This document shows, piece after piece, positions 8,636 to 16,179 of a stretch of DNA of 64,000 nucleotides; within the stretch, counting starts at the first letter, position 1, and the number at the start of each line of letters is the position of its first letter. The notes beneath the pieces were generated by a model that had not been told where the DNA came from, did no database searches, and saw only the letters and a program-made list of their open reading frames with translations. Both the position numbers and the translations under genes were made by a program. The stretch lies in contig NZ_BMNB01000017.1 in assembly GCF_014646235.1 (NCBI RefSeq), positions 78,748 through 142,747 of the forward strand, written 5' to 3'. This stretch comes from Micromonospora sonchi. GTDB lineage: Bacteria; Actinomycetota; Actinomycetes; Mycobacteriales; Micromonosporaceae.

Positions 8636-9385
8636 ATGGCCACAGCGGAGACTGTGCCGAGGACCGGAGGCGCGGGCCGATACCGCGAGGTCGCGTGGCG
8701 ACCGGCGCTCCTGGTGGGCGGCGGGCTGGGGCTGTTCGCCTTCGTCGGAGACGAGCTGCCGGGCGTCGCCGGCATGGTCGTCCTGACCCTGACCAGCAGC
8801 GGCTTCGCCTGGGGCGGGGCGGCGTTGCTGGCCGGCTACGCGGCGGCCCGCCGCACGGTGTACCGCACCGCAGCGCCGATCAGCGCCACCGTGGTCCTGC
8901 TCGTCGCCACGACCGTCTACTACGGGCTGATCCTCGCGCACGGACGACGCTGGCACCTCGGCGAACTCGAAGACGGCGGTTCCTCCGCGCTGGCCGGCCT
9001 GGCCTCGGTCGGACGGGCCGCCGCGTTCTGGTTCGCCGCGTCGGTCGCCGCCGGCATCGCCCTGGGCCACCTGGGCGCGGTCGTACGGCGTGGCACGCGG
9101 GTCCAGGCGTCGACCGCAGCCGGTGTCGCGCTCGGGCTCCTGGCCGGGCAGGGCCTGGAGTTCCTGTTGGGTGTCCGGGTCTGGGGCGCCCTCGACGCGT
9201 TCTTCCTGGGCCACATCCTCTCCGCTGCGGTCAGCGTGCTCCTCGCGGCAGCCGGGCTGACGGTTCTCTTCGCGCACCGCCGCACGGCGAAGTCGTGGCC
9301 GGTCTTCGTCGCGGCGTCCCTGGCGGCCTGCGTGGTGGGCGTGCTGCTCTGGCAGCAGGTGGGATCGATCACCACCGTCATCTGA
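8636..9385 (+). CDS. Polytopic membrane protein of unknown function
   Basis: This 249-residue protein has about seven hydrophobic segments distributed through its length and a short polar N-terminus. It shows no enzyme motif that I recognise. It may belong to one of the actinobacterial DUF membrane families, possibly DUF6518-like, but that assignment is tentative. The ATG is preceded by GGCGGGGAGACGG, a usable ribosome-binding site. It is the last plus-strand gene before a minus-strand operon whose stop lies 17 bases away. Confidence 0.7.
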   Translation: MATAETVPRTGGAGRYREVAWRPALLVGGGLGLFAFVGDELPGVAGMVVLTLTSSGFAWGGAALLAGYAAARRTVYRTAAPISATVVLLVATTVYYGLILAHGRRWHLGELEDGGSSALAGLASVGRAAAFWFAASVAAGIALGHLGAVVRRGTRVQASTAAGVALGLLAGQGLEFLLGVRVWGALDAFFLGHILSAAVSVLLAAAGLTVLFAHRRTAKSWPVFVAASLAACVVGVLLWQQVGSITTVI

Positions 9386-9401
9386 GGAGCATCGGGCCGG
9401 G

Positions 9402-11429
9402 TCACAGCCGCAGGGCCGAGACGGCATCCTCGAGCGTGGCGGCCTGGGCGAGCGGCCGGACGCCACTTTCCTCGGTCAGCCAGAGCCGGCAACCCGTACG
9501 GTCGAACGACGCCACCACCGGTTGCCCCGCATAGTGCCGGCCGACGCGGCGCAGCAGCTCGGTCGGGTCCGGCACCGGCGGCGCGGGCGCGGTCTGCGGG
9601 CTGGGCACCGGCTGGTCCGGTTCCCGGGGCACGGCAGCGACCAGGTGACTGTCGAGGTGCTCGACGCAGCGGGCCACGGCCGCTTCGACGCTGGCGCCGA
9701 ACGGCAACTCCGCCCCGACCTGCGCGCCCCGGGCGGCGAGCCGGACGTCCCACCGCTCCCCCTGGATCTTCAGCGGGTCGCCCGCGTCGAGCCGGTGGTC
9801 GCAGTAGGTGAGTACGGCGGCCAGGTCGAGGGCGTGCGCGAGCCGCAGCAGGTCGGTCAGCGACGGCGCGTCCGGCGCGGCGGCCAGCACGAAGAGCCGC
9901 GCCCCGGGCAGCCTGGCGGCGAGTTGCTCGACGTGGCGACGCGCGGGCTCGACGTCGGGCTCATGGACCGTCACGATCCCGTCGAGCAGGTCCTGGTCGA
10001 CCGGCCAGTCCGTGTCGAGTCGGGTGAGGTCGGCGGGGCGTACCCCGAAGGTGGTGGCGTAGCGGGCGAGCCGCCGGTGCGGGCCGAGCTGGTGCACCGG
10101 CTTGCCGTTGGGTTGGTGGGCGACCACCGGCGCGGGCTCGCCCACGACGGGTCGCCAGGTCTCGTGGCTCACCCGCCGCAGGTCGGTCACGGTCACCACG
10201 AGCGCCGCCGGGATCCGCCCGCTGTCCCGGCAGGTGAAGCAGCATCGCCCGGAGGGCGCCAGGCCGGCACCGGAGCAGTCCGGGCACGCCGGGTCGGGCC
10301 CGGAGCGGCCGAGCCGGCAGTAGCAGCGGCGCAACCGGCTGCCGGGCCGGCAGTCCGGGCAGGGCCGGTGCGGGATCGGCTCGCCCCACCAGGCCGGGTC
10401 GGGTGGTTCCGGGGCCCGCCGCAGCGAGTCCGCGACATGCCGGATGATCTGCCCGGTCTCCCGCTCGTGCAGGGTCTCGACGCTGCCGGTCGGATGCAGC
10501 GCGGTGTGCCACCAGCGCCCGTCCCGCCAGATCGCCTGCGCGCCGGGCGCGTCGCCGGCCAGCTCCGCGAGCACCGCCCGGCCGAGCCGGTCAAGGTCCA
10601 TGATCGGGGGTACGCCGACAGCCGCCACCGGCCGCACCGTGTGGAGCGGTGCGTGCCGTCCCCGCTCGTCCAGCCCGCATATGGCGGACCGGAAACTCGT
10701 GTCGGCGATCGCCGAGGGCAGGTCCCGGGCGTGGGCGTGCACCTGCGGGTCGAGCGGCACCGGGCTGCCCGGCAACTCGTACCGAATGTCCCAGACGACC
10801 TCGTGGTAGCTGCGGCGGCGAACCTCCACCACCAGGTCGAGATGGAGCAGGTCGGCCAGCGCGCAGAGCCGGGACAGCTCAGCAGGCGGGTTGGGCGGCG
10901 GCGGTGTCTCGCTGCTGCGACCGACGAAGACCCACCACGGGTCGTAGTCGTGCCGGGCGAGCGCTTCGGCCTCCAGCGCCCACCGTTGTCTCGTGGGCAG
11001 TTCGGGCCGCCACTGCGGCGACAGCCAGTACAGCGTGTCGTCCACGGAACGCCGCCCCCACCGTGGGCGCAGCCCGCGTACCCCGACGGCGGCACAGAGC
11101 CCGGCGAGCAACTCCCCCGCCCGGCCGACCCGCTCGCGATCGGGCGGCGGGTCGAGCCGACCGGGCACCAGCCGCCGCGAGGCCGCCGCCCCGGTGTCCA
11201 GGTTGACCACCGTCACCACCAGCTGCGCCCGCCGCCGCCCACCACGCGCGCACCGGTGACACGGCTCGGCCACGCTGCCGTCCCCGCCACAGAGCTGGCA
11301 GTCGGCGTACGCCTCGTCGCGGTACTCACCGCCGTCCACGATGAGCCGGTCGCCACCCCAGGTGCACTGGCAGCGCCGCACCCGAAAGCCCAGCCCACCG
11401 CAGTCGTCGCAGTCCACGGTGGGGCTCAT
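9402..11429 (-). CDS. Cys-rich zinc-ribbon-like protein of unknown function
   Basis: This is a 675-residue protein that I cannot assign to a family. It carries clustered cysteines of DnaJ/zinc-ribbon type: C7, C10, C20 and C22, then C44, C47, C57 and C60 at the N-terminus, and a second cluster near residues 355-402 (CPDC, CYC, CPDC and CCFTC with CxxCxGxG spacing). The intervening regions are alpha/beta-like and not obviously enzymatic. There is no signal peptide. I chose the ATG at 11429 because it overlaps the stop of the small upstream gene in an ATGA motif. It is the last gene of a coupled operon that begins with a DivIVA-domain protein, which hints at a role near cell poles or septa. Confidence 0.75.
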   Translation of the reverse strand: MSPTVDCDDCGGLGFRVRRCQCTWGGDRLIVDGGEYRDEAYADCQLCGGDGSVAEPCHRCARGGRRRAQLVVTVVNLDTGAAASRRLVPGRLDPPPDRERVGRAGELLAGLCAAVGVRGLRPRWGRRSVDDTLYWLSPQWRPELPTRQRWALEAEALARHDYDPWWVFVGRSSETPPPPNPPAELSRLCALADLLHLDLVVEVRRRSYHEVVWDIRYELPGSPVPLDPQVHAHARDLPSAIADTSFRSAICGLDERGRHAPLHTVRPVAAVGVPPIMDLDRLGRAVLAELAGDAPGAQAIWRDGRWWHTALHPTGSVETLHERETGQIIRHVADSLRRAPEPPDPAWWGEPIPHRPCPDCRPGSRLRRCYCRLGRSGPDPACPDCSGAGLAPSGRCCFTCRDSGRIPAALVVTVTDLRRVSHETWRPVVGEPAPVVAHQPNGKPVHQLGPHRRLARYATTFGVRPADLTRLDTDWPVDQDLLDGIVTVHEPDVEPARRHVEQLAARLPGARLFVLAAAPDAPSLTDLLRLAHALDLAAVLTYCDHRLDAGDPLKIQGERWDVRLAARGAQVGAELPFGASVEAAVARCVEHLDSHLVAAVPREPDQPVPSPQTAPAPPVPDPTELLRRVGRHYAGQPVVASFDRTGCRLWLTEESGVRPLAQAATLEDAVSALRL

Positions 11430-11683
11430 GGCCGCCCGCCCAACCGCCGAGCGCAGTCGCCGTCGTGGTCGGCCCGCAGCAGGCACCGTCCGCCACCGGG
11501 CAGCAGAAGATCACAAAAAACCCGATGCCGTACGCACTGGTCGTCCTCGGCCGACACGGTGGTCTCCCCCGGGTCAGCCTGCGGCAGCACCCGCGCCCAC
11601 CGGGCCACCACCCGCGCCAACCGCTGCGCCACGAGCAGGTCGGCCGCCTCCACCGGCAGATGCACCACGTACCGCCCGCTCAC
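11426..11683 (-). CDS. Small Cys-containing protein of unknown function
   Basis: This 85-residue protein has four cysteines, C50, C57, C67 and C77, the last within ADHDGDC, a spacing compatible with one bound zinc. The first half is helical and basic. The start is set by a GTGA overlap at 11680-11683 with the stop of the DivIVA-domain gene, and its own stop overlaps the next start in ATGA. A longer frame runs further upstream, but its extra N-terminus is Arg/Gly-rich shadow sequence and was discarded. The function is unknown, and the strict coupling suggests a stoichiometric partner of its neighbours. Confidence 0.7.
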   Translation of the reverse strand: MSGRYVVHLPVEAADLLVAQRLARVVARWARVLPQADPGETTVSAEDDQCVRHRVFCDLLLPGGGRCLLRADHDGDCARRLGGRP

Positions 11684-12081
11684 CGCCACACCCCCTGGTT
11701 CACCGGCCGCTGATCCACGGGCCGGTGGTACGTCGGGCGTTGGTTTGCGCCGCCCGGCCGCCCCTGGCCCCACTCGGACTGCCACCGCCGCAACGCGTCC
11801 CGAACCCGCGCTGCCTCCCGGTGCGACTCGGCCACCTGCCGGTACGCGGCCTCCAGGTCGTCGGCCACCCGACCAAGGAACTCGGCCACCTCCGCCGGGT
11901 CGTAGCCACGCCGCCCCAACCGGAACCGTCGATCCCGCACCTGCCACGGCCGATAGCTCGCCGCCCGGTAACAGGTACCGATTCCGTCGCTCTCGCCACG
12001 CTGCTCGCCTCGCTGCCCGTCGGGCCGCCTGGTGTGCCTGGCGTCGTACCGCCCGGCTCGTCGCCGAAAAGAAATGCGCAT
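11680..12081 (-). CDS. DivIVA-domain protein
   Basis: This 133-residue protein contains a DivIVA N-terminal-type motif: FRLGRRGYDPAEVAEFLGRVADDLEAAYRQV at about residues 47-77, followed by a short helical segment and a Gln/Pro-rich tail. DivIVA domains bind curved membranes at poles and septa and recruit partners. The tail here is much shorter than the long coiled coil of Wag31, so this is an accessory DivIVA-like protein, not the main polar organiser. The start at 12081 has GAGG six bases upstream; longer in-frame starts lack support. It heads the coupled three-gene operon. Confidence 0.8.
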   Translation of the reverse strand: MRISFRRRAGRYDARHTRRPDGQRGEQRGESDGIGTCYRAASYRPWQVRDRRFRLGRRGYDPAEVAEFLGRVADDLEAAYRQVAESHREAARVRDALRRWQSEWGQGRPGGANQRPTYHRPVDQRPVNQGVWR

Positions 12082-12411
12082 GACAGACCTCGCTCTCGTC
12101 AGCGTGGGCGATGTAGACGGCGAGCCCATCGGCCCGCCGCGCACCGACGGACCCGCCACGCACCTGCCACCGCAGCCCTTCATCGCAGTACGGCACCAGG
12201 GCAGACACGGCCCCTGACCAGCACTTCCACAGTGGCCGTGGAGAGAGTGAAGCACCGGGAGAACTCAATTGCAATGTCGCAATAGACGTCACCAGTTAGC
12301 GATCTTGCTATCGGAACTCACTGAATGTGACACGTCTATTGATTATGAGACACTCGACAGCTTCAATTGGACGGAAGGAAGCCGAGCAATCTGCCGACGG
12401 AGGACGGATAG
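12082..12411. other. Intergenic region between divergent operons, relatively AT-rich
   Basis: This 330-base gap has no convincing gene. Bases 12250-12400 are distinctly richer in A/T than their surroundings, as expected for promoters. Two dyads are visible: TTGC and GCAA around 12269-12282, and TAGACGT (12283-12289) facing ACGTCTA (12332-12338). Either could be an operator for the XRE regulator that starts at 12412. No clear sigma-70 pair stands out. Confidence 0.5.
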
Positions 12412-13317
12412 TTGTCACAGTCAGTAGCGGGATCGACAATGCTGCGGCGTCAGATCGGACGCAAGTTCGAGTCGCTGCGCAAGGCAGCGGGGCTCACGAT
12501 GGAACAGGCTGCGGAGCACCTGGATCGAGCACGGGCCACGCTGCATCGGATCGAGAACGGTGCCGAACACGTCCGCTTCCGTCAGGCTGACGTACAGCAG
12601 ATGCTCGACCTGTACGGCGCCTCCGATGATGACCGGGAAGTACTGCTCGCCCTGACGGCGGCGACGCGAGAGAACAAAAACTGGTGGCATGACTACATCG
12701 GCGCCGGACTTCCGCGCTGGTTCCAGCTCTACATCGGGCTCGAAGCGGCGGCTTCCAGCATCCGCCAGTACGAGGCCGAACTGGTACCAGGCCTGCTTCA
12801 GACTCGCGCCTACGCCGAGCAGGTCTTCAAGATGCCGGGCGGCGCGATTGATGCTGCCGACGAGCAAGAGCAGCAGCGCGGTGTCCAACTCCGCGTTGAG
12901 CGGCAGACCCTCCTCACGCGCTTCTCTCCTCCGCAACTCAGCGTAATAATCAACGAAGCCGTGTTGCGCCGCCCAGTGGGCAACGCGGCGATCATGGCCG
13001 AACAGCTCCACCAGATCGCGAAGGCTGCGGAGCTACCGAACGTGACCGTCCAAGTTCTAACTTTTTCTGCCGGGCTGCACGCGGGTGCCATGGCGGGAGC
13101 CTTCTCACTCTTGGAGTTCCCCCAGGACACTCACGGCCGAGAGGTCGAACCGCCCGTGGCATACCTCGACGCCGCGACCGGAGCGATCTACCTCGACAAG
13201 CCTCACGAAACGGCCGCCTACAACACGATCTGGGCTGACATGGCGAGCCGTACCCTGAACGAGTCAAGATCCAAAAGTCTGATCGAGCAAGTCGCTAAGG
13301 AGTATTCCCGTGCCTGA
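12412..13317 (+). CDS. XRE-family regulator with DUF5753 domain
   Basis: This 301-residue transcription factor has an N-terminal helix-turn-helix (residues ~12-65, RRQIGRKFESLRKAAGLTME then QAAEHLDRARATLHRIENG) and a C-terminal DUF5753 ligand or partner domain. Proteins of this type are abundant in actinobacteria (WhiJ-like) and usually pair with a DUF397 protein, as here. The start is TTG: GGAGG lies eight bases upstream and the extra N-terminal residues MSQSVAGST fit the family. The downstream DUF397 gene overlaps its 3' end by eight bases. It probably controls its own operon and perhaps the next four genes. Confidence 0.9.
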   Translation: MSQSVAGSTMLRRQIGRKFESLRKAAGLTMEQAAEHLDRARATLHRIENGAEHVRFRQADVQQMLDLYGASDDDREVLLALTAATRENKNWWHDYIGAGLPRWFQLYIGLEAAASSIRQYEAELVPGLLQTRAYAEQVFKMPGGAIDAADEQEQQRGVQLRVERQTLLTRFSPPQLSVIINEAVLRRPVGNAAIMAEQLHQIAKAAELPNVTVQVLTFSAGLHAGAMAGAFSLLEFPQDTHGREVEPPVAYLDAATGAIYLDKPHETAAYNTIWADMASRTLNESRSKSLIEQVAKEYSRA

Positions 13318-13510
13318 TCTGACCGGTGCCGTCTGGCGCAAATCCAGCCGCAGCAACAACGGCGGCAACTGCGTCGAGGTGGCGGACAACCTGCCCGGCG
13401 TTGTCGGGCTGCGAGACAGCAAGGATCCGAGCGGGCCGGTACTCGCGTTCAGCCCGGCGGCCTGGACCGCCTTCGTGACGGGCGTGCAGCGGGACACGTT
13501 CGGTAACTGA
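13310..13510 (+). CDS. DUF397 small protein, partner of the XRE-DUF5753 regulator
   Basis: This 66-residue protein belongs to DUF397: AVWRKSSRSNNGGNCVEVA at the N-terminus, then VGLRDSKDPSGPVLAFSPAAWTAFV. Family members, including the developmental protein BldB, act with cognate helix-turn-helix regulators, probably as antagonists. The GTG start has AAGGAG upstream and lies inside the 3' end of the regulator gene, so the two are coupled. A hairpin directly after it suggests the two-gene unit ends here. Confidence 0.92.
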   Translation: MPDLTGAVWRKSSRSNNGGNCVEVADNLPGVVGLRDSKDPSGPVLAFSPAAWTAFVTGVQRDTFGN

Positions 13511-13522
13511 CGTCGACGAAGC

Positions 13523-13557
13523 GAGGGGTGTGGTCCAGCCGCCGGACCGCGCCCCTC
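13523..13557 (+). terminator. Hairpin after the DUF397 gene
   Basis: GAGGGGTGTGGTCC (13523-13536) pairs with GGACCGCGCCCCTC (13544-13557) across a seven-base loop, using two G-U pairs that would only form in RNA. It starts 13 bases after the DUF397 stop. There is no T-run, as is common for high-GC intrinsic terminators. Confidence 0.6.
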
Positions 13558-13698
13558 ACCATTGCTCAGGCCCGTCCAGAGTTGACCCTTGCGGGGCTGC
13601 GAACGCAGCCGCATGTCAGATAGTGTTCGTCCCGCCACGGATCCGTGAACCTCGCGCGAACGCTCTTCGACGCCGACAGCAGCTCGGGAAGGGACGGC

Positions 13699-13962
13699 AT
13701 GGCCAGTATCGAGCAGGTGAAGGCCGCGCTCGCCCAGGCAGCTGAGCAGAGCAATGCCACCACGAACCAAATCCGGGCCGCTATCGACGGCACCGACCAG
13801 GTGCTCGCCCGGCTGCGTTCGGTCGCCGCCGGCACCGGGCACCCAGCCATCGGCGAGGCGATCGCCCGCGCGGAACAGAGCAAGCAGCGCTTGATCGAAG
13901 CAGCAACGACGCTTCAGGGCAGCGCCCAGGCCGCCCGGCAGTACATCAGCGTTCTGGGCTGA
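13699..13962 (+). CDS. Small helical protein, first of a four-gene cassette
   Basis: This 87-residue protein is predicted to be almost entirely helical, with an Ala/Gln-rich heptad-like pattern (IEQVKAALAQAAEQSNATTNQ). It has no signal peptide, Cys or enzymatic motif. The start ATG has GGGAAGGGA upstream. Its stop lies two bases before the next start. I do not know its function. Size and helicity recall WXG100/ESX-like small proteins, but no WXG motif is present. Confidence 0.72.
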   Translation: MASIEQVKAALAQAAEQSNATTNQIRAAIDGTDQVLARLRSVAAGTGHPAIGEAIARAEQSKQRLIEAATTLQGSAQAARQYISVLG

Positions 13963-13964
13963 CC

Positions 13965-14225
13965 GTGAGCATCGGTGACGTCAAGGCGGTGATCGGAGAG
14001 GGCAACCATTCCCTTGATCAGGCCACCACAACGGTCGAGGGCATCGGAACCGCTCTCAAGGACGTGATCCGCCTCGTGTTGGCCACCCTCGATGGCAGCG
14101 AACACGAGAAGGCGGAAGAAGCCCGCGGAGCGCTGGTGGCCGCACAGCGCGAGGTCGATCTGACACTGCGGACCATCAAGAGAGCAAAGGACAACGCCTC
14201 CACGTTCGTAGCCGGGCTCGGATGA
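13965..14225 (+). CDS. Small helical protein, second of the cassette
   Basis: This 86-residue helical protein begins MSIGDVKAVIGEGNHSLDQA and shows the same short-helix, VKA-type N-terminus as its upstream neighbour, so the two may be distant paralogues. It starts at GTG two bases after the previous stop, and its own stop overlaps the next start in ATGA. No domain is recognised. Tight packing implies joint translation and probably a complex. Confidence 0.72.
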   Translation: MSIGDVKAVIGEGNHSLDQATTTVEGIGTALKDVIRLVLATLDGSEHEKAEEARGALVAAQREVDLTLRTIKRAKDNASTFVAGLG

Positions 14226-14899
14226 GCGGCCTCATCGCTCAGGTCGTCGCCCAGCTCAACTCCGCCATCAAGGATCTCGACACCCTCGCCATCCAGGCCA
14301 TCCGCGCACAGGCAGACATCGAGCAGGCGACCGGCTACTTCGCCGCAGGTGGTAAGGGCAGCAGCCATCCGAAGATTCAGGCGGCTCTCACCGACAGCAG
14401 AACATCAGCGGCGAAGGCTGGCAGACTGGGACGATTGAACAGCGACGCCGCCGATCACCTCGCCGACTATGTCAACGCGATTGCGCCCGGCTCGGCCACT
14501 GGCCGTACTGCAGCCGGAGTGGCGTCTCCCTCAGGCGAAGATCTGCTTAGGGACAGCGAGGAGCGAGAACTCGCACGCAAGAACGTCGGGACGTTCCTCA
14601 AGCGTGCGGTCCGCAATGCGGACGAGCTACAAGATCAGGCAGCCAGCGCGACCCAGGCGGTACAGCAGACAGCCAAGGTCGTACGGAATCCAAGCGGCCC
14701 GGCTGGCTCACATTCGACCGGCACGGCCACCCCGAGTACACCGGACCCGACGCCACGTTCAAAGATAGACGCACCGGATGCCGCGGGGAACCTCGTGGTC
14801 ATCGGCCTACTGGCAGGCGTGGCGATACACCGAATCACAGCAATCGTCAAGAAGAACATTCCGAGGATAAGGAAGCGTGGTCATGACGAAACTGGGTGA
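14222..14899 (+). CDS. Helical protein with C-terminal membrane segment, third of the cassette
   Basis: This 225-residue protein has a helical N-terminal half, a Ser/Thr/Pro-rich linker (about 150-185), a hydrophobic segment NLVVIGLLAGVAIHRITAIV near residues 190-209, and a basic C-terminal end. It is probably anchored to the membrane by that segment. No catalytic motif is seen. Its start overlaps the preceding stop by ATGA, and the next gene begins inside its last 23 bases. As the only member with a membrane segment it could be the docking component of the cassette. Confidence 0.72.
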   Translation: MSGLIAQVVAQLNSAIKDLDTLAIQAIRAQADIEQATGYFAAGGKGSSHPKIQAALTDSRTSAAKAGRLGRLNSDAADHLADYVNAIAPGSATGRTAAGVASPSGEDLLRDSEERELARKNVGTFLKRAVRNADELQDQAASATQAVQQTAKVVRNPSGPAGSHSTGTATPSTPDPTPRSKIDAPDAAGNLVVIGLLAGVAIHRITAIVKKNIPRIRKRGHDETG

Positions 14900-15305
14900 G
14901 TTGATCCAGGCAATGGCCCGCGGCGACTGGGAGACGACCGACGCCCTCATCGCTGACCTTGACCGCGCCAAATGGGCTGGCGGCCTCCAGGTGATCGGTG
15001 CCGCCTTCGCTATCGCCGTCAACCGGCGCTTCGGAGCGGACACCACACCTGCCGACATCGCTCAGTTCGTGGCCACAGCTCGGGCAAGCTACGAGGAGGG
15101 CGACAGCCTTCCCGCGCTTGAGACGGAAGGACTGATCCGTGCCGCCCTCGGCGAGCCAGATCTTGCCGACAACATAACTCCGGACGTGGCGCTGGGCGCG
15201 GAGCTATTCGTCCTTACACGACTCTTGCAGGAGGCCAGTCTGACGCCGGAGCAACTTGACGCCTTCGTCGCCGAAGCGGAACAGACCGCTGCGGAGTACA
15301 TGTAA
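14877..15305 (+). CDS. Unknown 142-residue protein, fourth of the cassette
   Basis: This acidic, alpha-helical 142-residue protein has no recognisable domain. The helices look like a small globular bundle (DWETTDALIADLDRAKWAGG, then VALGAELFVLTRLLQEASLT). It begins with GTG at 14877 inside the end of the third gene; an internal ATG two codons later is equally usable. It closes the run: the next gene is 124 bases away and has a different character. Confidence 0.7.
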   Translation: MVMTKLGELIQAMARGDWETTDALIADLDRAKWAGGLQVIGAAFAIAVNRRFGADTTPADIAQFVATARASYEEGDSLPALETEGLIRAALGEPDLADNITPDVALGAELFVLTRLLQEASLTPEQLDAFVAEAEQTAAEYM

Positions 15306-15429
15306 GTCTCGAGCCTCGCAAGCTCATGCCGGCAATAGCACGTGCTGAAGAGCGGGCAGCACGGCGATTGAGGTCCGGTCGCCGCGTGGCGGCTTTGACG
15401 ATGGGCGGGACGGCACCACGATAGCCCGC

Positions 15430-16146
15430 GTGGAATCGAAGGAGTTGAAGGAGCGAGCGCAGGCGCTGCGGTCCGCCGGGAAAACGCCGAAGCAGATTGC
15501 CCGGGAGCTGAACGTCACCCGGGCGGTGGTGACCCGGTTGGTTCGTGGAGTCGACGTAGTGCGGCCGGTGCGCGTTCACCCGTCGGAGCTGCCGCTACTG
15601 GGGTGCTGGATCACCCAGCAGTGGAGCAACGGGCTGAGCATCGTCGACCAACCCGCCGACTGGGTGGACGCCAAGAAGCTGCCCAAGATGGCGATGGGTG
15701 CCGGGCTGGTCAGCGTCATGATCGCTCGCGCCGAGAACAACGGCGTGACCACCTGCGGGTTCCTGGTCGACACCTACTGCCTCGGGGTCAAGAACGCGCT
15801 GCCGCCGATAACCAGCGAACCGGAGGTCATGACGGACACCGTGGCGGAGTTCTTCGCCGCCTACGAAGCCGAGCCGCTCCAGGCTCCCCTCGACCTCGCC
15901 CGGCACCTGATCTTCGGAGCGGTGGACTACGCTCGCGGCCTCGGCTTCGACCCTCATCGTGACTTCTACAGCGCCGCGCCGTACCTCGGCGCCTGGGAGC
16001 CGCCGAGCCGGATCGCCTTCGGCCTGAACGGCAAGCCCCACTTTCAGCAAGGTCCGCACGACAACCCCGAGCGGATCATGCGTACCCTCGACCGGACGGT
16101 CGGCCGTGACAACTACCACTTCACGATCGTCCCGACCATGTTCTGA
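15430..16146 (+). CDS. Conserved protein with N-terminal helix-turn-helix, unknown function
   Basis: This is a 238-residue protein. Residues 1-40 (ERAQALRSAGKTPKQIAREL then NVTRAVVTRLVRG) form a helix-turn-helix of the resolvase/Sigma70-r4-like type. The rest is a conserved domain containing FLVDTYCLGVKNA and FGAVDYARGLGFDPHRDF, which I have seen in uncharacterised bacterial proteins but cannot name. There are no obvious catalytic residues. It is followed after 33 bases by another unassigned gene and may be co-transcribed with it. Confidence 0.72.
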   Translation: MESKELKERAQALRSAGKTPKQIARELNVTRAVVTRLVRGVDVVRPVRVHPSELPLLGCWITQQWSNGLSIVDQPADWVDAKKLPKMAMGAGLVSVMIARAENNGVTTCGFLVDTYCLGVKNALPPITSEPEVMTDTVAEFFAAYEAEPLQAPLDLARHLIFGAVDYARGLGFDPHRDFYSAAPYLGAWEPPSRIAFGLNGKPHFQQGPHDNPERIMRTLDRTVGRDNYHFTIVPTMF

Positions 16147-16179
16147 GGACAATCATCGACCGATGTGGGAGGCGCACGC

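Noticed and set aside
7423..8775. Large minus-strand frame across the L,D-transpeptidase
   Set aside because: The plus-strand frame contains the intact YkuD motif; the opposite translation is Pro/His/Gly-rich.
9522..12083. Long plus-strand frame opposite the Cys-rich protein operon
   Set aside because: The minus-strand genes have start/stop overlaps and Cys clusters, while the plus-strand translation has no domain and compositional bias.
11684..12292. Longer upstream start for the small Cys protein (288-residue frame)
   Set aside because: The extra N-terminus overlaps the DivIVA gene in another frame and is Arg/Gly-rich; the GTGA overlap fixes the start at 11683.
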